Source: Psococerastis gibbosa
Taxonomy: Eukaryota; Arthropoda; Insecta; Psocodea; Psocidae
DNA: 64,000 bases
Reading direction: 5' to 3'
Assembly: GCA_963971405.1 (NCBI GenBank)
Contig: OZ020492.1
Location: 16,894,204 to 16,958,203, forward strand
Shown here: piece after piece, positions 20,983 through 31,675 of the stretch
How the letters are laid out: each line of letters opens with the position of its first letter
How positions within the stretch are numbered: the stretch's first letter is position 1
Translations under genes and position numbers: made by a program
Notes under the pieces: generated by a model
The model's database searches: none
Told to the model about the DNA's origin: nothing
The model's input: the letters and a program-made list of their open reading frames with translations, nothing else

Positions 20983-21845
20983 AAAAGAACCGGTCCTAGT
21001 TTACTCGAACATGCTTTCCAATTTATAAAGTAGTAGATAGACATAATGGTTCATTTCATTCTAAATAACTTCCCTATGGTTAAATTTCGGATCCCCCCCC
21101 GGCGGGGGGGGGGGGGAGGGGGGTCCACCTCAACATATTAAAAACCCCTTAAACCTCAATTGCATATTCTGCAACGAACAGACCAATTTAATGTAACAGT
21201 ATGGTAACAATGACAGGGCACGCAATGTATTTTCCACAATTTTTCAAAAAATAATGTTTTGCCCAGAAGAAAATATTTTTTGGGGAAAACAACTCGTTTG
21301 GTTTTGTTACTCTATTGAACATATAAAACGTATCTGAAGGTAGAGGTCATCGATAGAAAGGTTCCCAAAAAAATTATTTTTTAGTCATTTTTCATAAAAA
21401 TTTAGCTATTTTGATTTTTTTACCCCCAGAAGCAAACTATCGAGGGGCACGCGACCCCCCGCATTTTGTTGACATCAATAACGACTACAATATATGTGAA
21501 TTTAAAAGAAATCGGTGGAGCCGTCTTTGAGTAATAATTTTTTTAGACGTTTTAATGGAGTTTTTTGAGAAAAAAACCCCCCACAATTGCGTTAGCCCCA
21601 AATAAAAAAATGATTCCGAGGTATGATTTTTGTGAACCTACATGCCAAATTTCATGTAAATCGACCGAGTAGTTTGACCGGAAATCGACGCACAGACAGA
21701 GCGACAGACAGACATTTCGTAAAAAACACTTTTTTGGGTTCCTGGTACCTCAAAACGAGTAAATCCGTTGAAATCTCGGAATCGAAAACTTCGACCATCA
21801 CAATAAAGCTTTCCTTATAGGCTACTACGTATAAATTCGAAAGCA
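20983..21845 (+). repeat. ~850 bp interspersed repeat, copy 2
   Basis: Collinear with 17999-18828: aagaaccggtcctagtttac, GCTTTCCAATTTATA, C/G tracts at about 21092-21120, then acagacagacatttcg and ataaattcgaaagc. A 65-codon frame near its 3' end (FVNLHAKFHVNRPSSL…TDRATDRHFVK, quoted in part) is also open in the copy at 52.7 kb, though probably just a by-product of the repeat. Confidence 0.75.
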
Positions 21846-22016
21846 ATAATAAGCCCGATCCATCTGATACAAGGTCGGTTTCAGGAGGAAGTAGGGCTCA
21901 AACAATTATCGGCTATCAATATGAGTATATTGCAGTATTATAAGGTAAATAACACCGACTTCAAACTAACTTGGTTCCCACCATGGCTGTATGTGAGCCC
22001 ACAATGCCAAAAAAAA

Positions 22017-22145
22017 AACTTTGGTTGAAGAGGTAACCTCCTCGTTACAACCGAAATTAGAGCACATCGAAAAAATGGACTTCCTTATTCGAGGCAAGCC
22101 CGACTTCAGTTAAATCGAAGAGGTTACCTCTTCTACCAAAGTCAG
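22017..22145. repeat. short inverted-repeat element
   Basis: ACTTTGGTTGAAGAGGTAAC at 22019 is mirrored by gaagaggttacctcttctac around 22107-22135, giving ~28 bp imperfect arms. Probably a small MITE; no target duplication identified. A similar cctcctcgttataac phrase is at 27968. Confidence 0.45.
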
Positions 22146-22329
22146 TTTAAAGTCAATGTTATATACTGTATAATATTGAAATATATTGAATAAAGCATTG
22201 CATTTATGCAATAAAGTAAGCTAACAGACCTGTTCGGTTAGATAGTTGTGTAGCTATGCTTATAACTGTCCAGCAATACGAACCTTGTGAATAAGAGCAC
22301 ATAAGTCGAGGATTTAGAGAATACTGCGC

Positions 22330-22594
22330 GTGCTGTGTCCAGCGGTTAAGACGACGCCCCGGAAAGGCGTCGAAAGTAGCTGAAATCAAGAGAACCCGCA
22401 TCAGGTGGCTAGGGCACGTGGAACGATTGCCAGAAAATAGGGCTTCAAGGGCAGCCTTACACAAGGTGCCCCAAAGGAGAAGACGAGTGGGACGACCACG
22501 GCTGGTCGACGTCGAGGTGGATCTGGCGTCCCTTGGCGTCGATAACTGGCTAAGGAGAGCGCAGGACCGCGCAGGCCGTAGCGCCAAGGAGTAA
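22330..22594 (+). mobile_element. LINE 3' coding end
   Basis: Plus strand reads KVAEIKRTRIRWLGHVERLP, then ASRAALHKVPQRRRRVGRPR, LVDVEVDLASLGVDNWLRRA and QDRAGRSAKE before a stop at 22592. The R..WLGH..R…GRPR…W…A.DR pattern is the familiar C-terminus of many insect and vertebrate-type LINEs. The minus-strand 127-codon frame over it is a shadow. Flanks at 22235-22340 and 22637-22780 resemble each other (gttgtgtagct, ccccggaa), suggesting a local duplication. Confidence 0.75.
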
Positions 22595-22793
22595 GTAGTA
22601 AGAAAGTATTAGGTAGCTTGCAGATCTATCCACTTATAGAGGTATAGTTGTGTAGCTGTGCTAAAATGTCTTGCAATATGAATCTACTATACAGTATATA
22701 AGCATCATTTAGAGAATCAAGTCAAACCTGGACAAGGCGGAACCTTGATGTAGAAGTAACAACATGCCCCGGAATGGCATGCATTGTGATTCC

Positions 22794-22973
22794 CAAGGCC
22801 GTAGCCAGGAGGTTTTTCGGGGGGGGGGGGGTAGAAATTTCAATGGGTACTACATTGTGGTTTTCATTTTTCCTCTCAAAATCCGATTCTATCTATAGTA
22901 TCAAGCCATTTCATTTCGGGGGGGGGGGGGGTTGAACCCCCCATGAACCTCCCCCCCCTTGCCTACGGCCTTG
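22794..22973. mobile_element. 180 bp hAT-type MITE, 8 bp TSD
   Basis: Ends are CAAGGCCGTAGCCAGG and its inverse (CTTGCCTACGGCCTTG), flanked by identical 8-mers GTGATTCC at 22786-22793 and 22974-22981. An 8 bp duplication and CA(A/G)GG ends point to hAT. It holds two long G runs (22819 and 22918 onwards). No coding capacity. Confidence 0.85.
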
Positions 22974-22981
22974 GTGATTCC

Positions 22982-23473
22982 CGCAGTTGTTTACGATCAT
23001 AAAACCAAGATCCTTTTCGAAATAATATTTTCCCTAGGTTTTCCACACTTCAAAAGTTGCCTGCTCACATAGGTAAGGGGCATTTAGGATTTACATGAAG
23101 AACCATTCATTACTAATGCAGACTGATGAAAAAAGGTACCTACCCTGAAGCGGCCATGATTTCAATACTTTTAACTTTTTTTTACTTCGTAATAGTAGAT
23201 TAAAAATATTTGTAAAAAAAAGCACAGATTTGTCAATTATTAATAAAATTGATTTAAAAGTGACCTGGTGCGGCACTAGGCCATTGTCAGGCTGCTCTAT
23301 GCCGAAAGACAACCGAAACTGGTCGCCATTAATAAGTCATACTTGACTTGAATAAATTTTTGTCATACTTGGCAAAGCTGTGTGCTTTACTTAAAGAGGC
23401 GTAGAAAATTAGCACCCCAAAATTTGTTGTTTTTATTTACTATTTATTTAATTAACAAAGCAATTTATTAAAG
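22982..23473. other. unassigned AT-rich stretch
   Basis: No recognisable coding, terminal repeats or RNA gene. A phrase ccgcaccaggtcac on the minus strand near 23265 looks repeat-derived but I cannot place it. Confidence 0.25.
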
Positions 23474-23645
23474 ATTTGGCTCATGTAAGTTGTAGAAGAC
23501 TACTTTATGCATCATATAATATGTAGGAAATATTAAATTTTTGGTACCTTAGCTCTTTAAAAAAAACCAGAGGGGACCAAAATTTCGCGTAATCTGGGAT
23601 TTTTGGAAAAACTACAAAACCGAAAAGTAAAAATACCCGATTATA

Positions 23646-26600
23646 AGGTAACGGACCAAAAGGTGACACCCTTAAGCTTTTTTCTTTATATTGTTACTTC
23701 CTACTGTTGAGTAGTGAAAGTCAGAACTCTACCAATGGTAAAATTTGATTAATTGGTTCATCTAGCAGCTTCCTAATACAATAAAGCTCATAATATGATT
23801 AAATATTTGATGTCATTAATTTTTTTAATTTCCCATGTTCTGTCTCCTAAAGATGACACCAAATTTTCGCCTGCGACTTAAAGATGACACTTAAAGACCT
23901 AAAGGTGACATAGCACAAAAATCAGAAAATAATACATTTTTTGGTGTTTAAATTATATTAATTTAATGTACCTTATTTAAGTCGACAAAATTGCCCAGAT
24001 TGGGGAAAACGTAGCTGTCCCTGTTCATATTATACTCCGACAATCTAGCAATTATATTATAATATTCCACAAACCCCTCATCCCTCACTTCGGGGAAACT
24101 AAAAAAAGTTCCTATTTTCCCGGTTTTTTTTCGAAAAAACAGAACGTCCACCCCTGCTTCTTTTGCCTCTCCATTTATTTCACCAACGTAAAATTTCTCC
24201 CTCTGGTCTTCTTCGGTTACAAATTTTACCAAGATGAAATCTTTAAATGGAGTCTTTTTCTTCGTACGTTTTGGCCGCTTTGTGTAAAGCGCCCTTTCAG
24301 CTTTTTTCTTTAACATGTCGTCTGCCTTCTTCTTCTTTTTTTTCTCCAAACGCTCTTGCTTCTTCTTCTCTTTGTCTTCTTCCATCTTCCTCTTCTTCTT
24401 TAAACGTTCTTGTTTTTTTCTCTCTATATCCTCTTTTACCTTCTTTGCTTGAGCCGCCTTTGCATTTGCATGCATATGGAACAGATCCGATGTAATTACC
24501 GGGGGGACCCCATCTTTGGGTACTTTCATTTTCCCTGTCTTTGGGTCTGCTCTTGGCCATATTAAGCATGATTTGTATGGCGACACCAGCCAAGGCGGAT
24601 GAAATGATTGCAATTGTACGGAGTTGTTACCGGAAGTAGAGATAGCTTGTTTTGTAGAGGTGTCTTCCACACCTGGCTCTTCACGTTGGTCCTTAGTGGA
24701 ACCAGTTTCATCAAGTAAAGGGTCGTTAACCTTATCAATAAAACTTAATTTGTACGGCGACACCGGCCAAGGCGGATGAACTGATGGCAATTGTACGGAA
24801 TTGTTACCGGAAGTAGAGATAGCTTGTTTTGTAGGGGTGTCTTCCACACCGGGCTCTTCACGTTGGTTCTTTGTGGAACTAGTTTCATCAAGTAAAGGGT
24901 CGTTAACCACATCAATAAAACTTTCCATTGCATCATTCTCAAACAACAAGGAAAAGTCATCGGTAAACATCTCCTCAGTAGCAGCATTCGCATCTGCCTC
25001 CTTAGGGCCGGATGGAGTAGCTGCATTGGGAAGAGGCGCATCTTTGTTGACACTGTTCGCAAATTGTGCATTCGCTCTGCACCACAGGTCTATGAGTGCA
25101 GGATCTGCGTTCTCTACGTCACCAATAAGCCCTTTAAGCCAGGCAAGAAATTGTTTCGGTAGTTCCTGAGTAATTGCGCCATTAACATGTTGAGTTGCAG
25201 TTGGTTGATCGAATGATGGCATTCTAACGGCCTCAATGTCGAAAGGCACTAAACCGCAAGCTTTGAATCCATTGGCCAATGTTTTTTGTGTGAAACATTT
25301 TTCTAACACTGCTTTGAGCACCTTACAAAAGTCTTTTTTCTTCAATTCACAATTATCATTTGCAAGCCGCCAATCTTGAACAGCATCTTTCCATTCTCTT
25401 TTAAGATTTCTAAAAACGGCTACATCCATCGGCTGCAAAATATGCGTAGAATTTGGGAACAAGGCAATAAGTTCAATTCCATGTGTCATGCAAAAGTCAC
25501 TCACTTCAATTGATATGTGAGAAGAATGTCCGTCAACAAATAGAATAACAGGCTTAGTGATCCCTTCGCGATCTAACCAGGGATTAAATACATTTGCTAT
25601 GTATTCAAACCAAAGTTCTTGGGTCATCCATCCTCGGTCTGACTTCCCTCTTGCCCATCCTGGAGGCAAACTCTCCTCGATTTCCCCTGGCACCCTCTGG
25701 TACTTCAACACAATCATTGGGGGGGCCATGTCTCCATTGGCATTGCCATTAACTAAGACCGTTATGCATGCCTTCTCATTATCTCCAGATTTTTGGTAGA
25801 CTGCACGCTGCCCTTTTGTAGCCAGTACTTTACCGCCCTTAGGATTTAAAAAAAAGGCCGTTTCGTCAGCGTTAAAGACTCTTGCAGGACTTTCTAGAAC
25901 ATCAAACACCCCCTTTTCTTCAAGACACTTTTTCACCTGAACGCTCCAGTTCCTTAATTCCTCCATTGAAACCGAAGCCCTACTTTTGGTTAGGTTTTGT
26001 GCAACACGGCTTGATAGTTCCTTGTGCCTTCCCATGAATCCATAAAACCATTTGTTGCTGGGCTCCTTTCTTTGAAATGCATCTTTTTCCAATTTACGAG
26101 CCACTTTCTTTACACTGGATATGAACAGCTCCTTAGAAACAGGGAAACCTCTTGCCGACATCCCAAGCACCCATTTCACTAATATGTCCTCTTCCTCCGC
26201 ACTAAAAACTGTTGGTGCTCCAATTCTTCTCCCCTCCGGATTTTTTCCTTTCAATTTATACAACAAGGTGATCCGTGGAACCCCATTGTTTTTTGCTGCC
26301 TTTTTTATGGAAATCCCGTTTCTTGCATCAATAAGGGCTTGACGCATTTTTTCCTCCGTATAGAGCAGGTTTTTTCTTTTCTTTTGCCCTAAAAAATAGA
26401 AATGCGTTAAGATGACACACTTATACCCAAAGATGACACCCCCATGTCAGCTTAAGGTTCCCGATCGAATATTGCCAGGCCGAGCATATAATAATATTTA
26501 TCATTAAAGTCCCAGTCCAAATTACACCAAATCATTATTTTAGGCATTTTCTCCTGAAGATGACAGGGTGTCAGGTTAAGGAATTTTAAGAAATAACCGT

Positions 26601-27004
26601 GCGTAAAGGTGACACCCCCAGCAGTTGGCTATAAAACCAATCTTCAGGTCAATTTTAGTTTTGACGCCTTTTTTAAGAGTATAACAAGGAAAATAAACGC
26701 TTCAGACACAATTAAAAACCATGGTTAGAAACATGAAACCTTAATTTGCTACTTACCGTGCTTAAGCAAATCCATTATAAACTCGGAATAAATTGGCAAT
26801 CGTCAACAAGCGTAAACAAACATGTCAGTGGCGGCCATGTTTTTCGTGGAACAAGAATAGCGCATGGATTTCTAGGTAAACAAACTTTGAATTCTAAGTT
26901 CAAATTTAAAAAAAACCGCGAAAATATATTACAGTTCTTAATAAATAAAAGTTTATGATAAAGTGTCACCTTTATGCATGGTGTCACCTTTTGGTCCGTT
27001 ACCT
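23646..27004 (-). mobile_element. pogo/CENP-B-like DNA transposon, looks complete
   Basis: A 3,359 bp element with terminal inverted repeats of at least 24 bp (AGGTAACGGACCAAAAGGTG and on) and a TA duplication at 23644-23645 and 27005-27006. Inside both ends are repeats of AAGRTGACAC: at about 23659, 23851, 23881, 23901 on the left; 26410, 26431, 26558, 26606 and two inverted at 26963 and 26981 on the right. These are likely transposase binding sites. It encodes one transposase (next entry) with no inactivating change seen. It lies within an older inverted-repeat element. Confidence 0.9.
23963..26775 (-). CDS. pogo/Tigger-group transposase, two exons
   Basis: DDE transposase of the pogo group (CENP-B/jerky relatives) that would cut and move the surrounding element in the nucleus. 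From ATG at 26347 the frame has 794 codons without interruption: psq-type helix-turn-helix (GISIKKAAKNNGVPRITLLY, residues 11-30), CENP-B-type second DNA-binding domain (~45-125), DDE_1 catalytic domain with D161 (NADET), D272 (LFVDGHSSH) and D308 (LQPMD), then an acidic region with a ~60-residue tandem duplication (SFID.VNDPLLDET… twice, ~490-605) and a very Lys/Glu-rich coiled-coil-like C-terminus (~640-715). A 19 nt upstream exon (26775-26757, ATG…CACG|GTAAGT) joined to an acceptor at 26389-26390 (TTTTTTAG) keeps the frame and adds 20 residues including the family's usual YTEEK lead-in; total 814. The intron (26756-26389) is 368 bp. Confidence 0.85.
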
Positions 27005-27059
27005 TATGACGCACGAAGTATTTAGTCTTCTACAACTTAAATGAGCCAAAATTTTTATT

Positions 27060-28060
27060 TTTTTATGCTCTTATTGACGGAAATTGTTTACAACTATGTT
27101 GCAAATTGAAATGAAATGAAATGAAAAAACGATTTTATTGCAAACAAAATGACTATGAAGTCTTGTTTTCATGCTAACCTTATAAATTGGTAGCCTACGT
27201 TTTTAAGCTTTTTAAGCATTACTTTTTAAACTTTTTCAATCATTTTTTTGTCGAGAGGGGGATTTTGACCCTCCTGGGTACGGCCTTGCAAGGGGTATTT
27301 TATCTAGTGTAAATTAATAGTTACTCTATCAGTTTTAGCAATTTGGATAGGAATAGTGTTTGAAAACGTCATAACTTTTTACCGCCAATTTAGGTTGTCT
27401 ACATTTGGGCAGCCATGCTTGATACTGTCTATTACGCATTACAAAAAGGGATGCTGTACTGTTTTACCTTGTGCAGTTTTTAATTAACTTCACAATATAA
27501 TGAGCACACTTTGACGTGTATTTCTTTATCAATAACATGCTGGAAGACCTGTAATGTGAGCGACAGGACACAGGAAGGAAGATATAGCACATTTTAGTAA
27601 CTAAAAACATTGTATTGATGTGTCAATCCCAGCATGTAATTCGTCTTATCTACTTTAGAGGTTAAATAACCTAGGAATGTTTTAGGTAAGCTCATAATTG
27701 ACAAATAGGTTCAATTTTTTCAAGAGAAGTAAGGTATACTAAAAAATCCACCAACACCTATGCAAAATTTTAGGTTTTTATGGTAACTTATTTAATGTTT
27801 TTCCAATTTTTAATTTTATTGTGATTTCTTTTAAACCCGGAAAATGGGCAGCTAACCCGGACGCCCGGACAGAGGCTCCCAAACCCGGACATGTTCAGGC
27901 GAAACTCGGACGTCTGGTCATTCTACATAACACTGACATTAAACTACCTTATGTAGGAGAGGCACCTCCTCGTTATAACCCTTACTTATTTAAATTCCTC
28001 AAGGAACCAGCTCTCACTAGCGAGTAGGGAAATTTTGGACCTGCCGGACAACTTGAACTT
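27060..28060. other. mostly unassigned; hAT end fragment
   Basis: At 27255-27287 the text ccctcctgggtacggccttg is the right end of a hAT-type MITE like that at 22794-22973; I could not find its left end. The rest is AT-rich with a 68-codon frame at 27821-28027 that I do not recognise. Confidence 0.4.
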
Positions 28061-28093
28061 TTTTAAAAAAAATTAATGAACTAAGTTTGTATG

Positions 28094-29715
28094 TTACAGA
28101 ATTATCCAGGAACAGGCACAGGCAAGTATACATTCATTGGTTGTACCGTTGCACAAAAAAGGTGACCTCACGGCCGTGAGTCTTACCGCCCGATTAGCCT
28201 TCTTAAGGTTCCTGGCAAGGTCATTGAAAAATTGATGGCTGATAGACTTACAACTATTCTTAAAAAATATTCGTGGTTTAGCCCAAGACAATATGGCTTC
28301 CAACCCGGAAAGAGTACTGATTTGGCTTTGAATGATGTCTCCAACTTTGTACATTCTGGTATTAATTCAGGTAAAAAGGTGGCGGCTCTTCTTCTTGACG
28401 TGGCCCGAGCTCTTGATTCTGTAGAGCACGATGCACTACTGAGTGTTGTGCCACGCGGGGGTGCGCGGCGTGTCCCTTGACTGGTTTAGGAGCTATTTAA
28501 GTGACAGGGGTCAGAGGGTACACGTATATATCTGGGACTGACCAACCGACCCCGCGCGGCGTAGGACAATGCTTACTCAGCGATAGACTGCCCATTACTT
28601 GCTCTGTCCCTCATGGCTCAAATTTAGGTCCAATTCTTTTTATAATTTATTTGAATGAGCTCTGTGATCACAGATTTGGAGGTAGAGTCGTTGCCTTTGC
28701 GGATGACAGACACGGTTCTAATGTACCGTACTCAGCGGACTCTTGGGCGGAGGTGGAGGGGCAGGCAACTGAGGACCTACAAAAACCTTATGCGTGGTTC
28801 CAATTTCGTGGGTTATCGATAAAAATCTCAAAAACTGGCTTTCTGCCACAGATGAACAAGTAGAGTCTAAAAATTTGCTGCCATACTCCAGACTGTATGC
28901 CACCAAATTGCGAGGGTGAAGGCCAAGAAATAATTAAACTAATCTGACAAAAACCTTGGTGTTTCACACGACTCAAATGTCAAATGGCACACTCATTTAT
29001 TTTAAAAGAGCTTAACAAATTTTTCTTCGTCAATTATTTTTCCTCAGAAATGTTTGTCCTCAGGAAACCCTGCTTCCCCTCTACCGCTCCTTGTTTGAAT
29101 TAAGGGTGGCTTATGGGATCTCGGTATGGGTAAGGGACCTATCTCCCGCACCTACAGCCTCTTTTTGTGACTCAAAAGTACATTTTGCGTACCATTGCCT
29201 TCTCTTCATGGCCCTTATTCTCCGAATTCGAATTACGTCATCTTCGGCACTTGTACATCTATAATTTGCTTAAATTATATTTTAAATCATGTGAAAATCT
29301 CCCTATCCGAACCCCTATGGCACATTCATAAAGAAGAGCAGAGCGTTTTCCGGTGTCCTTTCCTGTGGTGGAAAACTTTCGGAAATCTCCGAACTATTTG
29401 GTTCCGAGGTTGCTAAACGCTCTGCCCTTCTTTTTTTACCCTGACATGAAGCCCAAAACTTTCGCCAGTCAACTCAGGGTCTGGCTGTGTGCAGTAGAAA
29501 ACGTGGAGTTACTCCTGTCCTCATAAATCCTTTATTTATTTATTTAATGAAAAATTATTTGATTAATTTATTATGTAATGCTGTGTTTTATTTATTTCTA
29601 TTTTTAATTTGAGTGATACTGTACGTTGATTCTCTTTCAGCTATGTAGCTGTTGTGGCTACTGCTGACCTGTGTAATGTTAAATAAAATTTCAATACACA
29701 TATATTATTATTATT
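28094..29715 (+). mobile_element. LINE, reverse transcriptase to 3' end
   Basis: 5'-truncated non-LTR retrotransposon. Plus-strand blocks: VPLHKKGD and YRPISLL-like text at 28145-28205, KVIEKLMADRLTTILKKYSW, QYGFQPGKSTDLAL (28290), LLLDVARALDSVEHDALL (28390), VSLDWFRSYLSDRGQRVHV (28465-28525), CSVPHGSNLGPILFIIYLNE (28600), and FADD at the catalytic site (28698, FADDR). Several frameshifts separate these blocks, for example near 28165 and 28475. Downstream are a degraded C-terminal region, AATAAA at 29682 and a TTA-repeat tail at 29704-29718. Dead copy; Jockey/CR1-like by eye, clade not certain. Confidence 0.8.
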
Positions 29716-29719
29716 ATTG

Positions 29720-30660
29720 CCATACGCTGATCATTGCGGCTACTGAACCACGGAGGTTTACATAGGAAAGATATGGGAAAAAGTCCCATCTTGACCACCA
29801 CTTGTAATTATTCTTAATACAACCCCGGTTACTCAAGTTAATGAGTAAGCCTACTCGAGTAGCATTGATTAAATTTTGAACAACCGACTTGGTACAACGG
29901 CCCAAAAGGTTTGCGACATTTGCCTCATACTAAAGCACTGCGGTAATCCACCGTTGCTATACAAGTAAATTAGCACCTAGGCAGCATTTATCTTAACTGC
30001 GTCAATAAAACCTACTTAGTAATAAGTATATTATATTTATATCTGTACACGTACAGTTTACACCAGTCACACCCATACAAAAAATCACAAAATATCGAAG
30101 AAAACATGACAATGGAAGTGCGGTTATTTTCTGCTATGCTCTCCCATTACAAACGTATAAGAAAAAGAACAATGAAAAATGCAACTGTATCTATAAACCT
30201 TATTTGTAAAACTCAGAATTCACCATCTGCATAGTATGGGCTTTAAAATTTTTAAGGGATACATAGAAAAAAGGTATAGTTGTCTTAGTTGTATAACATT
30301 TTCTTTGGTTATAAATAAATAAGGACTTTTTTTTGTTCTACTACTAAGTATATCGTTTCAATCAATTTCAGATTAGCATAAAAAACAACACCTAAATCAT
30401 ACGTTTCAGTTTTTCTGTCGAGCATAGGGCCGTTCAACCTATAGTCATAAAAATTTACATTTCGCTAGATGAGTATGATACCACATGACATTTTCTTGTA
30501 TATATTGAAGACAAGTTTATTTTAATTAGTCTAATGTAAGCCATCCAGATGCAGCTGCAGATCAGCACCATCTTTTGCGCTCTTAATTATTTTGATTAAT
30601 TTTAAATCTGCAAATAGCCCTACTTTTCAATTTTTTTACTATTTTAACAGTGTCATTTAT
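29720..30660. other. unassigned AT-rich stretch
   Basis: No convincing coding sequence, terminal repeats or RNA gene. The next recognisable sequence is the LINE tail beginning at about 30670. Confidence 0.25.
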
Positions 30661-30669
30661 AACAAAGAG

Positions 30670-31190
30670 AACTATATTAAGTATTGCCACTCCCTAAATG
30701 GAACAAGACTAACTCGCGGCGCTCACTACTCTATCAAGCAGTAACACAATACATTTACACTAATAAACACACAAGCATCAACAATGTACCTGAAAAAACA
30801 ACACAGGCTTGTAAACGCGAAATTGTACTCTGGCTGGAGAGTGAATTAAGCAATTTAAACTAACTGCATTGACTACGTACTGTATTATATTTATTTATTT
30901 TTTACATATTTATGAATGCAATGCACTATAGCATTAACAAGGACCATGGTCTGCTTCGTTTTGTGTAAATTTAAAAATTCAATAGAAACTTGTTATAGCC
31001 ATTGTATCGCCTAACAAGGACAATAGTCCGCTTTTGTAACATAGATTTTGTTAATTTTACTTTATTACATATATTAGGTTTGATGTGCCACCCTCCCACG
31101 CTCCGGCTTGAGGGGGCATAGCCTGTAATTTTATATATATATATATATTTTTTATCGAGAAATACACGGTTTTTCTATTTTATTTTGTAT
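30670..31190 (+). mobile_element. LINE 3' end, second copy of 41.1-41.6 kb family
   Basis: Closely matches 41130-41590: gtattgccactccctaaatg, ctcgcggcgctcactact, gaaattgtactctggctgga, aacaaggac…atagtccgctt, gtgccaccctcccacgctcc and ggcttg. It starts inside the last coding part and keeps the 3' UTR, as expected for a 5'-truncated LINE insertion. It includes an (AT)n run at 31132-31150. Confidence 0.8.
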
Positions 31191-31252
31191 TAGGGGTGTC
31201 AATTCCTTGTTGAATTCCAGAATTAACGACAAAAGGCTCAGAGTTTGAAAAT

Positions 31253-31625
31253 TCATAATTTAATGAATATCTTTGGGATGGGTATAATTCTGCTTATCTT
31301 CCATCTAGATGGATAGCTTCCAGTACTGAGGCTTAAATTCAATTTAAAAAAAATCAAAGGATTACAAAGGACCTCATTTAGCCCCTGAATTAAATAAGGA
31401 GACAGTTCATCTGGACCGCAAGAACGTTTACCTTTCTTTTCCCGAATGCATTCTTTGACCTCACCGACATCAAAGTTAGAAACACAAAGTGAATCGAAAT
31501 CTTCACCTACGTCCAAGCTTATTGTCATTTAACCTATATTCATATGGTGTCGGACTGTACATGGATTTAAAATATTCAGCGAAAACTTGGCATCTTTTGG
31601 TTCGCTATATTTCCGCTTGTCGATG
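31253..31625 (-). mobile_element. LINE fragment, start of reverse transcriptase
   Basis: Minus strand: RCQVFAEYFKSMYSPTPYEY, then after a frameshift near 31535 VGEVKECIREKKGKRSCGPD, ELSPYLIQGLNEVLCNPL, STGSYPSRWKISRIIPIPK. This is the region just before and at the first motifs of LINE reverse transcriptase (K….GPD.L…, then P..WK.S.I.PI.K). Truncated on both sides. Confidence 0.75.
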
Positions 31626-31675
31626 ATTACATACATGATACGTTATACAATTTATAAAAATAGTTTTTTTTTTTA

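Larger units (their letters stand above)
23474..27053. repeat. outer inverted repeat around the pogo element
   Basis: ATTTGGCTCATGTAAGTTGT followed by agaagact at 23474-23501 is mirrored at 27024-27053 (agtcttctacaacttaaatgagccaaat, one mismatch in the first 25). On the right the mirror reaches almost to the TA duplication; on the left about 140 bp intervene. The pogo element therefore appears to have landed near one edge of the loop of an older hairpin element, whose own ends I could not fix. Confidence 0.6.

Noticed and set aside
22204-22587. 127-codon minus-strand frame
   Set aside because: Shadow of the LINE C-terminus on the plus strand, which has the recognised GRPR-type ending.
24247-25169. 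Several 80-120 codon frames opposite the pogo transposase
   Set aside because: All are shadows of the long minus-strand coding sequence.
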